64,000 bases of DNA from Fraxinus americana (Eukaryota; Streptophyta; Magnoliopsida; Lamiales; Oleaceae): assembly GCA_035079005.1 (NCBI GenBank), contig CM068720.1, positions 33,591,479 to 33,655,478 of the forward strand, written 5' to 3'. The notes beneath the pieces are model-generated. The model ran no database searches. It was given only the letters and a program-made list of their open reading frames with translations, and had not been told where the DNA came from. Shown here in pieces: positions 10,466 to 21,770 of this stretch. The first letter of the stretch is position 1. Every line of letters starts with the position of its first letter. A program made the position numbers and the translations under genes.

Positions 10466-11956
10466 TGTTCACGAAAATATGTTTCGGATTTAAATCACCG
10501 CAAGTGTACGGTTCATTGACAAGTAATAATGTGAAAATTATAAAATTTCGCGTATCGTTCCTACGAGGATTAATTTAACTTAACTTCTATTATTATGACC
10601 TTAACCGAATCTATTAAATTCGAGATGATTATTTTTATGATTTTATGATGAAATTAAGACTAACATGCAAATTAAACTAGAATTTCGATCTAAATATAAA
10701 ATAATGGTTGAATGTAAAAGTTGAAGAAATTAATGTATGAAAAAGCGTACTAGGATCCCGAATCACCAAGCAAAGTTCACTCTTAACCCCTATCTCACAA
10801 TTTGACAACAAGATGAATCGTTTGAAGAATCAATGTTTCTAATATATCCAACAATCTCTTTCGAGTAGAATTGAACCTATCCTAGTATACCATTTGACTA
10901 TATTTCTATGACAAATACAATATATAAGAATGCATGTAGTTTTGTAAACACTTAGAGATTCACGTAATGCATATCGGTATATTTCTATCGTCTATGAACA
11001 AAACGACGATTTATACCTTGTTGAATTTATTTCCCTTCTTTTGAATGCATGAAATAAACCACCTAAACTCACACAATTATCGTGCACTATAATCACGGAG
11101 ACAAGAAGTGTATATAAATATTCAAAAATCATCAAACGTGTTTAATTGTCAAATTGCAAATTAGAGATAAAGAGATCACAATGGGAGGTTCATCATTCTC
11201 CTAGTACATAAAAAGTCTAGCCTAGCATGGATAAAAGAAAATAATAACAAAATTGATACAAAAAAAAATCACCAAAAGAATAGAAGTTAGAGCTCGAATT
11301 TTGGATCTTGAGGTGAAACCCTAGCTTCAAGCTTTTCTTCTTGGTCTTCAAAAATCGTCTTTTTCTCTCTAATAATGTATAAACCCTAATTTTGGACAAG
11401 TTTTGGTTTAAATAGGTTCCCAAGATATCATTCCATAAGTGTTTGAATTGAAAAAGGAAACTAAAAATTTCGCGCAGAAAAACTACCCTGCGATCGCAAG
11501 GAAGGTTTCCTTGCGATCGTAAGGACCAACTGATTTGCTCTCCTAGGTTTCCTGTTGATGTCTGGGTGATCGCAAGGTAGTATTCCTTGCGATCGCAAGG
11601 GAAAATGTTTCTTTATGTTGTTCAATTTGGTCCTCAATCTTCTTTCTTTGCACTTTTGAGCCTTGATTCCTCTTCTTTCTACTTCTAGTCATCCATATAA
11701 TCGACAATTAGCTCCTTAGTAGAATTCCATACTCGATTCATCAATTGGGTCAACTTTTGGATAATTGCGATTTAGTCCCTGAACTTTCGTTGACTTGCAT
11801 TTTAGTCCTATTCACCATTTTTCACGTATATTTCGTTCATTCAATCAATGTAGTCCTACAAAAACAATATATAATGAATTAAGTCATTTTCGAGCATTTT
11901 ATAACAACAATCAATTTATTTTGTGTCATAATTAAGTGCGCAAAACACACTTATCA
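10466..11956 (-). repeat. Athila-like element, left LTR (3' LTR)
   Basis: 1491 bp, beginning TGTTCACG and ending ACACACTTATCA. It is homologous over its length to 19002-20468. It contains copies of the 16-bp palindrome CCTTGCGATCGCAAGG, perfect at 11585-11600 and with one mismatch each at 11486-11501 and 11509-11524. One extra copy relative to the other LTR explains most of the length difference. Confidence 0.93.
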
Positions 11957-11990
11957 AATACCCAAAAACTTGAACTGTTGTTTGTCCTCA
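11957..11990 (-). promoter_or_regulatory. Polypurine tract region of the Athila-like element
   Basis: On the minus strand the bases just before the 3' LTR read AAGTTTTTGGGTATT, preceded by TTTGAGGACAAACAA. This is the usual arrangement in Athila-type elements, where a purine-rich AAGTTTGGGGG precedes the LTR. The G-run here is eroded to TTTTTGGG. Confidence 0.65.
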
Positions 11991-13291
11991 AACAAAATGA
12001 TAACTTAACTCAACACCAAGCATGGTTTAACAGCCTACCGTGTCTCAGTACTAGAATTCAGTAATTAAAATGAACAGTTTCAACAGTGCAAAATCAAATC
12101 AATTTCCACCTGTCATGTGTAGAACTTGATGTGTATGTGGGTGATTACTCATGCAGAGCATACCAAACTGATGATGGGTGCAAATTCCAACCTACAGTAG
12201 TCAAATATTTCCTTTCTTCACTCGAGAGATTCACACCCCTCAAACTTGTTTCTTTCGCTCAAAGATCAACATGTGTGTTCTAGAAGGTTATTTTTTATTT
12301 GCTTAAGTCTCACCCTCTCTTAGTTTGGATAGATCTCACAGTCACAAGTTTACATTTCAACAAGCAAGGATTCTCCTAATTCTTTGATTGTTTCAACCGT
12401 TGAGACTAGACTCAGTTACTTGTTTCGTATCAGAGATACGATTCTATCAATTGGATGTCTGGGGCTAATCAGTGCATTCCATACATAGAGGTACAATGGA
12501 TAATTTTTTTTTTTTTAGAACATCGTCCATTTGCTTTCTATATAACCCTTGTAGAGAGTTTTGGGCCGATGACTCCCAAGTCAGATGACCATAGGGCACC
12601 AGGTTTTAAACCATTGCAGACTTAATCACTCGAGTTATACAGGCTCGAACCGATGTCTTTATTTATTTATTCATTGATTAGTGCAATGCCCCTTTTCTTT
12701 TAGACATCCAGTTTTCAGAACTGTCCTCTAACTTGAAACTTTTACATCGTTTTTGTCTCATTGGTCTAATCCAATCCACACAACATCATTTTCACGCATG
12801 GAATCCCTACTCATCTCAATGTTCCCCTGTGATAGCTAAATCATCTCCAAACTTCTAAAATAATGGTATATTGACAAGTGCAATAGAGGTTTACTGGGCT
12901 GACTTCTATAATTCCAAACCTATTATAATTCATGTATCCATCATTAGCTTAGCATGCCCAACATGAGTATCGTGCGCGAAGATGTCAAGTCTCCACATAG
13001 ACAAGTATAAATCAATTTAACATGCACAATGTCCACAATTCATAGCTATACTGCTTCCAATATTCTCATCATTGCCGGCAAGGCCATTAAACCCACACAA
13101 ACACACAAACAAAAATACTGAAATAGACAAAAAGAACTTTTGAAAATTTGAAATTTTTTTTTTGTTCTCCACACTCAAACAGGCAACAAAACAAAAGCAT
13201 GCGGTAATAATGATGAATGCATGAGAGTAAATGTATGCGAATGCTGTAGATGAAACCACCCCCTAAACTAAATTCAACATTGCCTCAATGT
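11991..13291. other. Non-coding 3' region of the Athila-like element
   Basis: Between the last open frame and the 3' LTR lies 1.3 kb with no sustained frame on the element's strand. Short open stretches here are not supported as genes. A T-run lies near 12508-12520. Confidence 0.6.
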
Positions 13292-14095
13292 TTAAAATGA
13301 AGGACAGAGATAGAAAGTACAGGGCAAAGTAAACAGAATTGAAGAGATGGGAGATAAGGAAACTCCCTGATCAAGCTGGAGATGGTGAAGGTGGTGGAGG
13401 AACAGCACTGGGTCCAGCGTCCTGTTGTGGAGGCAGTCGTGTAAGAATCGGCGCATCAACTCGGACTGCTCCTGAAGAAGTGTAGATTGTCCCTGAAGTA
13501 GCGCTGTATGCTCGTGAAGAATACTGGACTGTCGCCGCACCTCAGCCTCAAGGCTGCCCAAACGATCCACTGTCGCGTCGGCTCGGAGTTGGATATCATC
13601 CACCCTTCCAGTATATAAGCTCAATCTCCCAGTCAGTGTCTCGACTGCTCTCCCGGATGCGAGTACTTCCCGACCAATATCAGATGACAACGTGCGGGTG
13701 GCTAGTGTGTCAGCCCGCACCTGCTGTATGTTCGTGCTCATGGTCCCGAAGGCCTGCTGTAGACCCTGTAGGTCTCTGCTGTAGCCAGTCATAGTGGCAA
13801 ACATCTGCCTCAAAATCTGTGTGTCGCCCTCAAGAGGTGGTGGTGGCGGTGCTGTCGCCTGAGGCATATCCATATCTTCAGCCTCATCACCATGTAAAGG
13901 TGGCTGCTGGCCCTGGTGAGCTCGCATATGCACTTCTTGTTGCTTCAGCCTCGCTCTATCCTGAGCTTCCAGTGTACTGTGTTTAATAAATGGGCTTGAT
14001 CTGACTGGAAGTTCTCCCGCGGGGAAGATGACGCCCGCGGTCTGAGGATGATATGGGGTTGCTATGCGATGTTTGACTCCATACTTACTCAACAA
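13292..14095 (-). pseudogene. Integrase end fused to a coiled-coil accessory reading frame
   Basis: The first about 25 residues are integrase sequence ending in YHPQTAG. Residues after that are unrelated to integrase: a polar stretch, a proline run (APPPPPLEG), then about 120 residues rich in Q, L, R and E with heptad-like spacing (LQGLQQAFG, LGSLEAEVRRQ, LLQGQSTLLQEQ) suggesting a coiled coil. Athila-lineage elements often carry an extra frame after pol, and this looks like its C-terminal part. The join lies at a repeated CCCGCGG (14016-14022 and 14034-14040), pointing to a deletion between short repeats that removed the integrase catalytic Glu and C-terminal domain. The frame is open by chance of the deletion; no function is claimed. 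Confidence 0.7.
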
Positions 14096-17000
14096 CTGCT
14101 CAAACTAGTGATTACAAAAATGTTTCCCCCCGTCACTGATGATAGCTCTCGGTGTGCCATAATGAGTAAAAACATGCTTCTTTAGGAATCAATCACCACT
14201 TTTGCATCATTAGTTGGTAATGCTACTGCTTCCACCCACTTGGAGACATAGTCAACAGCAACAAGTATATATTGATTCGAGAATGACAGTGGGAAAGGTC
14301 CCATGAAGTCAATCCCCCAAACGTCAAACAGCTCTACTTCTAGGATACTTGTTAACGGCATTTCATTTTTTCTCATGATATTCCCGGTGCGTTGACACCG
14401 ATCACATCTCTTCACAAATTCAAAGGCATCCCCAAAAAATGTAGGCCAATAAAATCCTGATTGTAAGACCTTAGCGGCTGTCTTAGAGGCCCCAAAATGT
14501 CCCGCATATGCTGATGAATGGCAATGCTCTAGAATCTGATGTACTTCTTCTTCAGGCACGCATCGTCGAATAATCTAATCTGCACCATGCCTATAGAGAA
14601 TGGGATCTTCCCAAAAGTAGTATTTCAAATCTGCATAGAACTTTTTCCTCTGATGATTAGAATATTCTGGTGGAGGAATGGATTTGGCCAAGTAGTTGAC
14701 AATATCAGCATACCAAGGTGTAGTCTCTACACTGAGGATTTGTTCATCTGGAAAAATCTCATTTATTTCTACTGACTCATCTGGTTGGCCAAGTAGTTGA
14801 CAATATCTGTATACCAAGGTGCAGTCTCCACATTTGTTGATCTGCTACAACGTTCTCACTACCTTTTTTATCCCTGATTTCAATATCGAACTCTTGCAAC
14901 AGTAACACCCAGTGAATCAATCTTGGCTTGGCATCTTTCTTGGTCATCAGATACTTCAGCGTCGCATGATCAGTGTAAACCACTACCTTTGACCCAACCA
15001 AGTAAGGACGAAATTTATCAAATGCATACAAGACTGCCAATAATTCCTTCTCGGTGGTTGCATAATTCAGCTGTGCATCATTCAAAGTTTTGCTGGCGTA
15101 GTAGATCACATGAAAAATTTTGTTTCTTCGCTGTCCCAAAACCACTCACACGGCATAATCACTGGCATCACACATCAGTTCAAACAGTAATTCCCAATCT
15201 GGTGCAACTACTACTGGAGCTGAAATAAGCTTATCTTTGAGAGTATGAAAAGCTGTTAAACACTCAGCATCAAAGTCAAATGGATTGTCTTTCATCAATA
15301 AGTTGCAAAGTGGCTTAGTTATCTTCGAGAAGTCCTTGATGAACCGTCTGTAAAACCCGACATGACCTAGAAAGCTGCGAACACTTTTAACAGAAGTAGG
15401 TGGTGGTAATTTCTCAATGACTTGAATTTTTGCCCTATCCACTTCTATTCCTTTTGTTGAAACTCGATGTCCCAAAACTATGCCCTCTTGCACCATGAAG
15501 TGATATTTTTCCCAGTTCAATACCAAATTCATTTCCCTACATCTTTCCAAAACCAAGTTCAGATGTTCCAAACACTCATCAAATGAAGATCCAAACACAG
15601 AAAAGTCATCCATGAAGATCTCTATGAATCTCTCAACCATATCGGAAAACATAGCCATCATGCATCACTGAAACGTGGCTGGAGCATTACATAAACCGAA
15701 AGGCATCCTACGGTAAGCAAAAATACCATAGGGACATGTGAAAGTGGTCTTCTCCTGATCATCCGGCAATACTAGTATCTGATTGTAGCCGGAATACCCA
15801 TAGAGAAAACAATAATGTGAATGACCTGCCAACCTCTCCAACATTTGATCAATGAAAGGAAGAGGAAAATGATCCTTTCTAGTAGCTGTATTGAGTTTGC
15901 GGTAGTCAATGCAAACCCTCCATCCCGTAACTGTTCTGGTAGGAATAAGCTCATTCTTCTCATTAGGCACAACCGTGATCCCTCCTTTTTTCGGCACTAC
16001 TTGAACTGGACTGATCCATGCACTATCGGATATAGGGTAGATGATTCCCGCATCCAAAAGTTTCAATACCTTGGACTTGACCACTTCTTTCATATTTGGA
16101 TTTAACCTCCGCTGACTCTCTGCAATGGGTTGAAAATTCTCCTCCATGAAAATCTTATGCATGCACAATGAAGGGATGATCCCTTTAATATCTGCAATGG
16201 TCCATCCTATTGCTGTTTTGTGCTCCCTGAGTATCCGAAGTAGTTTTTCTTCCTCCACCTCATTGATTGAGTTCGATATAATCGCTGGGAGAGTGCATGA
16301 TTCTCCAAGATAAGCATATCTAAGATGCGGTGGGAGCTGCTTGAGCTTCAATTTAGGCGGATGCTGAACATATGGTACATGCTTTTTGCTTCCTGTTCCA
16401 AGTTCTTCAAAGTTTGGGAAATGTCATTTTTGAAAATACGGTGAGTTAGTCTCCATAAACCGTGCACAAGTTTCAATCTCAAGTGAATCTGAATTGATTG
16501 ATTGAGAATGAGCAATACACACCTCATATACATCCGAATGATATTGAAGTAGAAAAGTATCATTCACCACCTTGTCAATGACATCTATTTTAAAACAGCT
16601 ATCTGCCTCTGAAGGAAATTTCATGGCTTTGAAAACATTGAAGGATATTTGCTCTTCGCCCAGTCTCAAAATCAACTGCCCCCTCTGAACATCAATTAGT
16701 GCTCTTCCAAAAATGGTCTGCCCAGAATTAGTGGAACGTCTTTGTCCTCCTCCATATCCAAAATGAGAAAATCAGCAGGAAATATGAATTTTTTCCACTT
16801 TGATGAGCATGTCCTCAATGATTCCTTTTGGGTGTGTCAGCGATCTGTCAGCCAGTTGCAATGTAACCGTGGTTGCTTTAGCTTCACCTAATCCAAGTTT
16901 CCTGAAAACAGATAAAGGTGTTAAATTTATACTGGTACCAAGATCACATAATACTTTATCAAAGTAGATTTCACCAATAGTACATGGTACAATAAAACTC

Positions 17001-17188
17001 CCTGGATCTTTCAGTTTTGGTGGAAGCTTGTTCTGAATTCTAGCACTGACTTCTTCAGTCAACATTACAGTCTCGTGATCTTCCAACTTGCGTTTGTTTG
17101 ATAGAATATCCTTTAAGAACTTAATGTAGCTCGGTATTTGGAAGAGTGCATCAGCCGATGGGATATTTATATGGAGCTTTCTGAACAC
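14040..17188 (-). pseudogene. Athila-like pol: protease, reverse transcriptase, RNase H, integrase
   Basis: Read on the minus strand in segments. Protease (17188-16772) has CDLGTSINLTPLS, the active-site DLG of Athila-type proteases (canonical DLGAS). Reverse transcriptase (16351-15146) runs from RVCIDYRKLN through MPFGLCNAPATFQ to FMDDFSVFG, which holds the catalytic aspartates. A TGA at 15662-15664 sits where CGA (Arg) is expected, and another stop precedes RNase H. RNase H (15145-14777) shows ATTEKELLAVLYA and YTDHATLKYL. Integrase (14817-14090) has the HHCC zinc region (CHSSAYAGHFG, CDRCQRTG), VWGIDFMGPFP for the first Asp and ISDGGKHF for the second. A partial duplication of about 101 bp lies between RNase H and integrase. 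The frame is broken throughout. Confidence 0.9.
14686..14838. repeat. Partial 101-bp tandem duplication inside pol
   Basis: GGCCAAGTAGTTGACAATAT begins at 14686 and again at 14787, followed by ATACCAAGGTG(T/C)AGTCTC in both copies. The duplication disrupts the RNase H-integrase linker of the Athila-like element. Confidence 0.8.
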
Positions 17189-17206
17189 TTCAAGGAATTT
17201 TTTGTA

Positions 17207-18806
17207 CTACTGCTCCATTCGTGGCTTCATCAACCGTTGTGAAAATGGAATGGGTGGTTTATAAGGTTCTGGAACTTGCTGTGGTATCGCTGGTCTCTCT
17301 TTCACTGGTGTCTTCTTGGTGCTGTCAATCTCCTCTTCAGTCTCTTTCCCAGGTGGGTCTACAGTCTCTTGGTCTACTCCTGGTCTTTTCACATATATCT
17401 CAGGTAGCTGAACTCCACTTCTTGTAGTTATGGCTTGAACATGTTCTCTAGGATTCACTTCTGTATTGCTCGGTAAAGCATCGGAACTCTTCCTGTCATA
17501 GAAAGAGCTAATTGTCCCTTTTGAGTCTCTAGATTTTTAATAACTGCACCCTGATTCTGGAAGTTTGTTTCAGTCTTTCTCATGAATTGATTTGTGGTTT
17601 CCATGTATTTATCGGTCTTTTCCATGAGCTTTGCAAACATATCTTCCAACTGAGGTTTCCTTTCCTACTGAAACTGTCCCTGAGCTCGAGTATGATTCTG
17701 ATTGTGATTCTGATTACCACCCCAAGAGAAATTGGGGTGATTTCTCCATCCCGGATTGTATGTCTCAGAGTGAGGATTGTTCTGCTAACGTTGACCCCAT
17801 TGAGCGAAATCCACCTGTTCCATCCGTTGTGTAACAATGGGACATTCAGCTGTACCATGCTCTGCTCCACATTCTTCACAACTGGGTTTCTTCACTTGTG
17901 CTGAATTCACGGTCTGTGGTATATCCTCATCTTATGAAACAAGGAGTCAATCTTTGCGGATAATGCCGAATAGGTATCTACCTTATACATTCCAAGTGCT
18001 TTCTTTGCACCCACTCTATCTATAGACCACGTGGTTGAGGTATTAGCCATTCTCTCAAACAACTCCCAAGCTCCCTCGACTGACCTGGTGGTTAAGGAAC
18101 CATTGGATGACGAATCTACCATGCTTCTGAAAGTTGGTGTTAGTCCCCAATAGAAGTATTGGATTTGTTCTTTCTTGTCGTATCCATGTTGAGGGCACTT
18201 TCTTAGCATGCCCTTGAACCTACTCCATGCTTCATCAAGTGATTCAGTTTCATGTTGGCTAAAGATTGATATGTCGTGCCTCAATCTCGCCACTTTAGCC
18301 GGTGAGAAATATTTGGTGCAGAATTTCTGAGCTAAGTCGTTCCAAGTAGTTATGCTAGCTACCGGAAGTGAATCGAGCCACTTAAGCGCTTTATCCCGAA
18401 GAGTTAGCGGAAACAACCTTAGTCTGATTGCATCTTCTGATATCCCAGGGTTTTTGAAGTGTTGACACATGTCCAAAAAATAGGATATATGTGTATGTGG
18501 ATTCTCGTTGGCTGTTCCGTAAAATTGATGTCCATTCTGAAAGAGTTGGATGACATTTGTCTTAAGTTGAAAGTTCGGCTGTCCAAATGCTGGGTAAACG
18601 ATGCTGGACTGGCTTTGAACAACGTACGGTGCTAGGAAATCCCCAAGTATAGCATTCCCATCATCCTGAGCTTCAGCATTGGCTGGCGCTGCATGACCTA
18701 TCCTCGGTTCCATTTGTTGTTCAGCCATTTCGATTTGTCCTTGATTGACCTGATGTGCTACTCTTGCTTCTCTCTGTCTGCGATGAAAATTTCGTTCAAT
18801 TTCCAA
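17207..18806 (-). pseudogene. Athila-like gag
   Basis: The main segment (18806-17907) is a retrotransposon gag domain: PHTHISYFLDMCQHFK, AIRLRLFPLTLRDKALKWL, SLDEAWSRFKGMLRKCP and a C-terminal helical region. After a frame change, cysteine-containing sequence (17880-17840, CxxCG-type), a glutamine/asparagine-rich linker, a METxxQFMRKTE helix (17649-17455) and a proline-rich tail (17458-17207) follow. Gag forms the virus-like particle and binds RNA. Frames are interrupted between segments by stops, so no full-length product can be made. Confidence 0.88.
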
Positions 18807-18977
18807 ATCAACTTGAAATAAACCATAGCTGATTGATCTTCGTATACAATACCTGAAAAGGCAAAAACAGTAGCAGCACTTAGCTCAGCCTAAGTAATTG
18901 AACGAAAAATTAAAATAAAACTAAAGAAAACAAGTTCGAATTAGTGTCAAGATAATAAAAATCAAATTAATACTCAA

Positions 18978-18995
18978 TCCCTGGCAACGACGCCA
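18978..18995 (-). promoter_or_regulatory. tRNA-Asp-type primer-binding site
   Basis: Seven bases inside the end of the minus-strand 5' LTR the sequence reads TGGCGTCGTTGCCAGGGA. This is 16 of 18 bases identical to the complement of the plant tRNA-Asp 3' end as I recall it, the primer used by Athila elements. Confidence 0.75.
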
Positions 18996-19001
18996 AAAAC
19001 T

Positions 19002-20468
19002 TGTTCACGGAAATATGTTTCGGATTTAAATCACCGCAAGTGTATGGTTCGTTGACAAGTAATAAAGTGGAAATTGTAAATTTCGAGTATCGTTCCCACG
19101 AGGATTGATTTGGCTTAACTTCTATTATTGTGACCTTAATCGAATCTATTAAATTTGAGATAATTATTTTTGTGATTTTATGATGAAATTAAGACTAACA
19201 TGCAAATTAAACTAGAATTTCGATCTAAATATAAAATAATGGTTGAATGTAAAATTTGAAGAAATTAATGTATGAAAAAGCGTACTACGATCCCGAATCA
19301 CCAAGCAAAGTTCACTTTTAACCCCTATCTCACAATTTGACAACAAGATGAATCGTTTGAAGAATCAATTTTCTAATATATCCAACAATCTCTTTCGAGT
19401 AGAATTGAACCTATCCTAGTATACAATTTGACTATATTTCTATGACAAATGTAATATATAAGAATGCATGTAGTTTTGTAAACACTTAAAAATTCACGTA
19501 ATGCATATCGGTATATTTCTATCATCTATAAACAAAACGACGATTTATACCTTGTTGAATTTATTTCCCTTCTTTCGAATGCATGAAATAAACCACCTAA
19601 ACTCACACAATTATCGTGCACTACAATCACGGAGACAAGAAGTGTATATAAATCATTCAAAAATCATCAAACGTGTTTAATTGTCAAATTGCAAAATAGA
19701 GATAAAGAGATCACAATGCGGGGTTAATCTTTCTCCTACTACATAAAAATTCTAGCCTAGCGTGGATAAAAGAAAATAATAAAAAATTGATAGAAAGAAA
19801 GCATCACCAAAAGAATAGAAGTTAGAGCTCGAATTTTGGATCTTGAGGTGAAACCCTAGCTTCAAGCTTTTCTTCTTGGTCTTCAAAAATCGTCTTTTTC
19901 TCTCTAATAATGCATAAACCCTAATTCTGGACGGGTTTTGGTTTAAATAGGTTCCCAAGATATCATTCCATAAGTGTTTGAATTGAAAAAGGAAACTAAA
20001 AATTTCGCGCAGAAAAACTACCTTGCGATCGCAAGGACCAACTGATTTGCTCTCATGGGCTTCCTGTTGATGTCTAGGCGATCGCAAGGCAATATTCCTT
20101 GCGATCGCAAGGGAAAAGGCTTCTTTAGGTTGTTTAATTTGGTCCTCAATCTTCTTTCCTTACACTTTTGAGCCTTGATTCCTCTTCCTTCTACTTCTAG
20201 TCATCCATGTAATCGACAATTAGCTCCTTAGTAGAATTCCATACTCGATTCATCAATTGGGTCAACTTTTGGATAATTGCGATTTAGTCCCTGAACTTTC
20301 GTTGACTTGCATTTTAGTCCTATTCACCATTTTTCATGTATATTTCGTTCATTCCATCAAAGTAGTCCTACAAAAACAATATATAATGAATTAAGTCATT
20401 TTCGAGCATTTTATAACAACAATCAATTTATTTTGTGTCATAATTAAGTGCGCAAAACACACTTATCA
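19002..20468 (-). repeat. Athila-like element, right LTR (5' LTR)
   Basis: 1467 bp, TGTTCACGG..ACTTATCA, homologous to 10466-11956. It carries the perfect palindrome CCTTGCGATCGCAAGG at 20021-20036 and 20097-20112, plus a half-copy at about 20077-20090. Confidence 0.93.
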
Positions 20469-20473
20469 TCCGA

Positions 20474-21378
20474 CTCCACGCTATGATTTCCCAAAAAAAA
20501 AAAAACTTTACATTTTAAAAATTACTGATTTATTTTTTACTCTTTTGCTAAAAAATAAACATTTCATTATTCTACTTAATTAAATTTAGGTGATAACATT
20601 TACTTACGTTTCACCAAAACTAAATACTATTTCACTTATTTTTAATTTAGTAATTTAAAAACATTGATACAAATTACGAAAGCTCATATTCATTTATGGA
20701 TTAATTTAATTAGAAATCATTCAATTTTTCTATTATAAAAAAACACAACTTCATAACGTATATATAAGAAAAAGAAGAACATCCAACTGAAAAAGACTAC
20801 TTCATTCCATATTTATAGTTATCGTCTTATAAACTTACATATATATTTAATATTTTATAAGAAATATTTCGACTGCTCCTTCTACTGCCCAGTGATAAAC
20901 ATTTAACTTCTAATATATTTACTGGTAGATATTTTATAAAGCATGCTTACTTCTCATCTCACAATATATATTTTTTAACTGACACTTAGTTATTAACAAT
21001 TTTTATTCATTACCTTACTAATAATTTAATATGTAACTGTCATCGATTTGTTCATTAGACATATTATTAATTTCAATATTCAATATTCAATAATATTTTC
21101 ACTTCAGTAAATTTAACTTTGGAATTTACAATTGCTTTGAAGCTTTAAATGCCAATAAAAATACTTGGATACATTTCTCTTCATCTATAAATTTTTTTCT
21201 GCTATTTATAGAATACAACTAAAGAGAAAATTTTCACGTATTTATATTTATAAGTATCAATTTATTTTATGTCTTACTTTTTTAATTCTTAACTACAAAA
21301 ATTGGTACTAAAACATACTTAACACACATATATTTCTGCAAACCCTATACAAAACTAAACATATAATTGTTTCTGTAG
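20474..21378. other. AT-rich flank with the right arm of the foldback structure
   Basis: The segment 20580-20650 is the inverted partner of 10085-10152. The remainder is extremely AT-rich and no exon was recognised, although the RPA-like gene downstream must have had 5' exons somewhere here. Confidence 0.55.
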
Positions 21379-21770
21379 GGTGGAAACTAATAGAGAAACA
21401 CTAGACAAAATAATAGAAAATAAACCAAGTGTAGTTGTTAGTCCACCCAAATTTACACCTCCAACTGATAACAATTTTACACCAATTGCTGATTTGCTGG
21501 GAAGCTATTTGGGAGTAATTATAAATTACTTCATGAAATAAAAATAGCACATACACATCATTTCTATATTTTATATATACTAAATGTTTCACTTTTAATA
21601 CCCTTTTCATTTTATTAAATCTTTATTGCCAGAAAAAATTCTATTGGGTGGGTGCTCGATGGAGAATCAACTAAAAAAAACAGAATTTCGGTACATGTCT
21701 TGCAGTAATTGCAAAAAGATATCCAATGTAAGTTTTGGAGAAATTCACAAGTACAGATTTTGCAAATATG

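Larger units (their letters stand above)
10466..20468 (-). mobile_element. Ty3/gypsy LTR retrotransposon, Athila-like, 10.0 kb
   Basis: The element has TG..CA ends and a perfect 5-bp target duplication TCCGA (10461-10465 and 20469-20473). Because gag and pol run on the minus strand, the transcriptional 5' LTR is the right-hand one (19002-20468) and the 3' LTR is the left-hand one (10466-11956). The primer-binding site resembles the tRNA-Asp site used by Athila elements, and gag, protease and polymerase are Athila-like. The coding frames carry many stops, and the end of the integrase is deleted and fused to a downstream frame. The LTRs differ by point changes and by an indel of about 35 bp at a palindromic repeat. 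The copy is dead. Confidence 0.93.
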
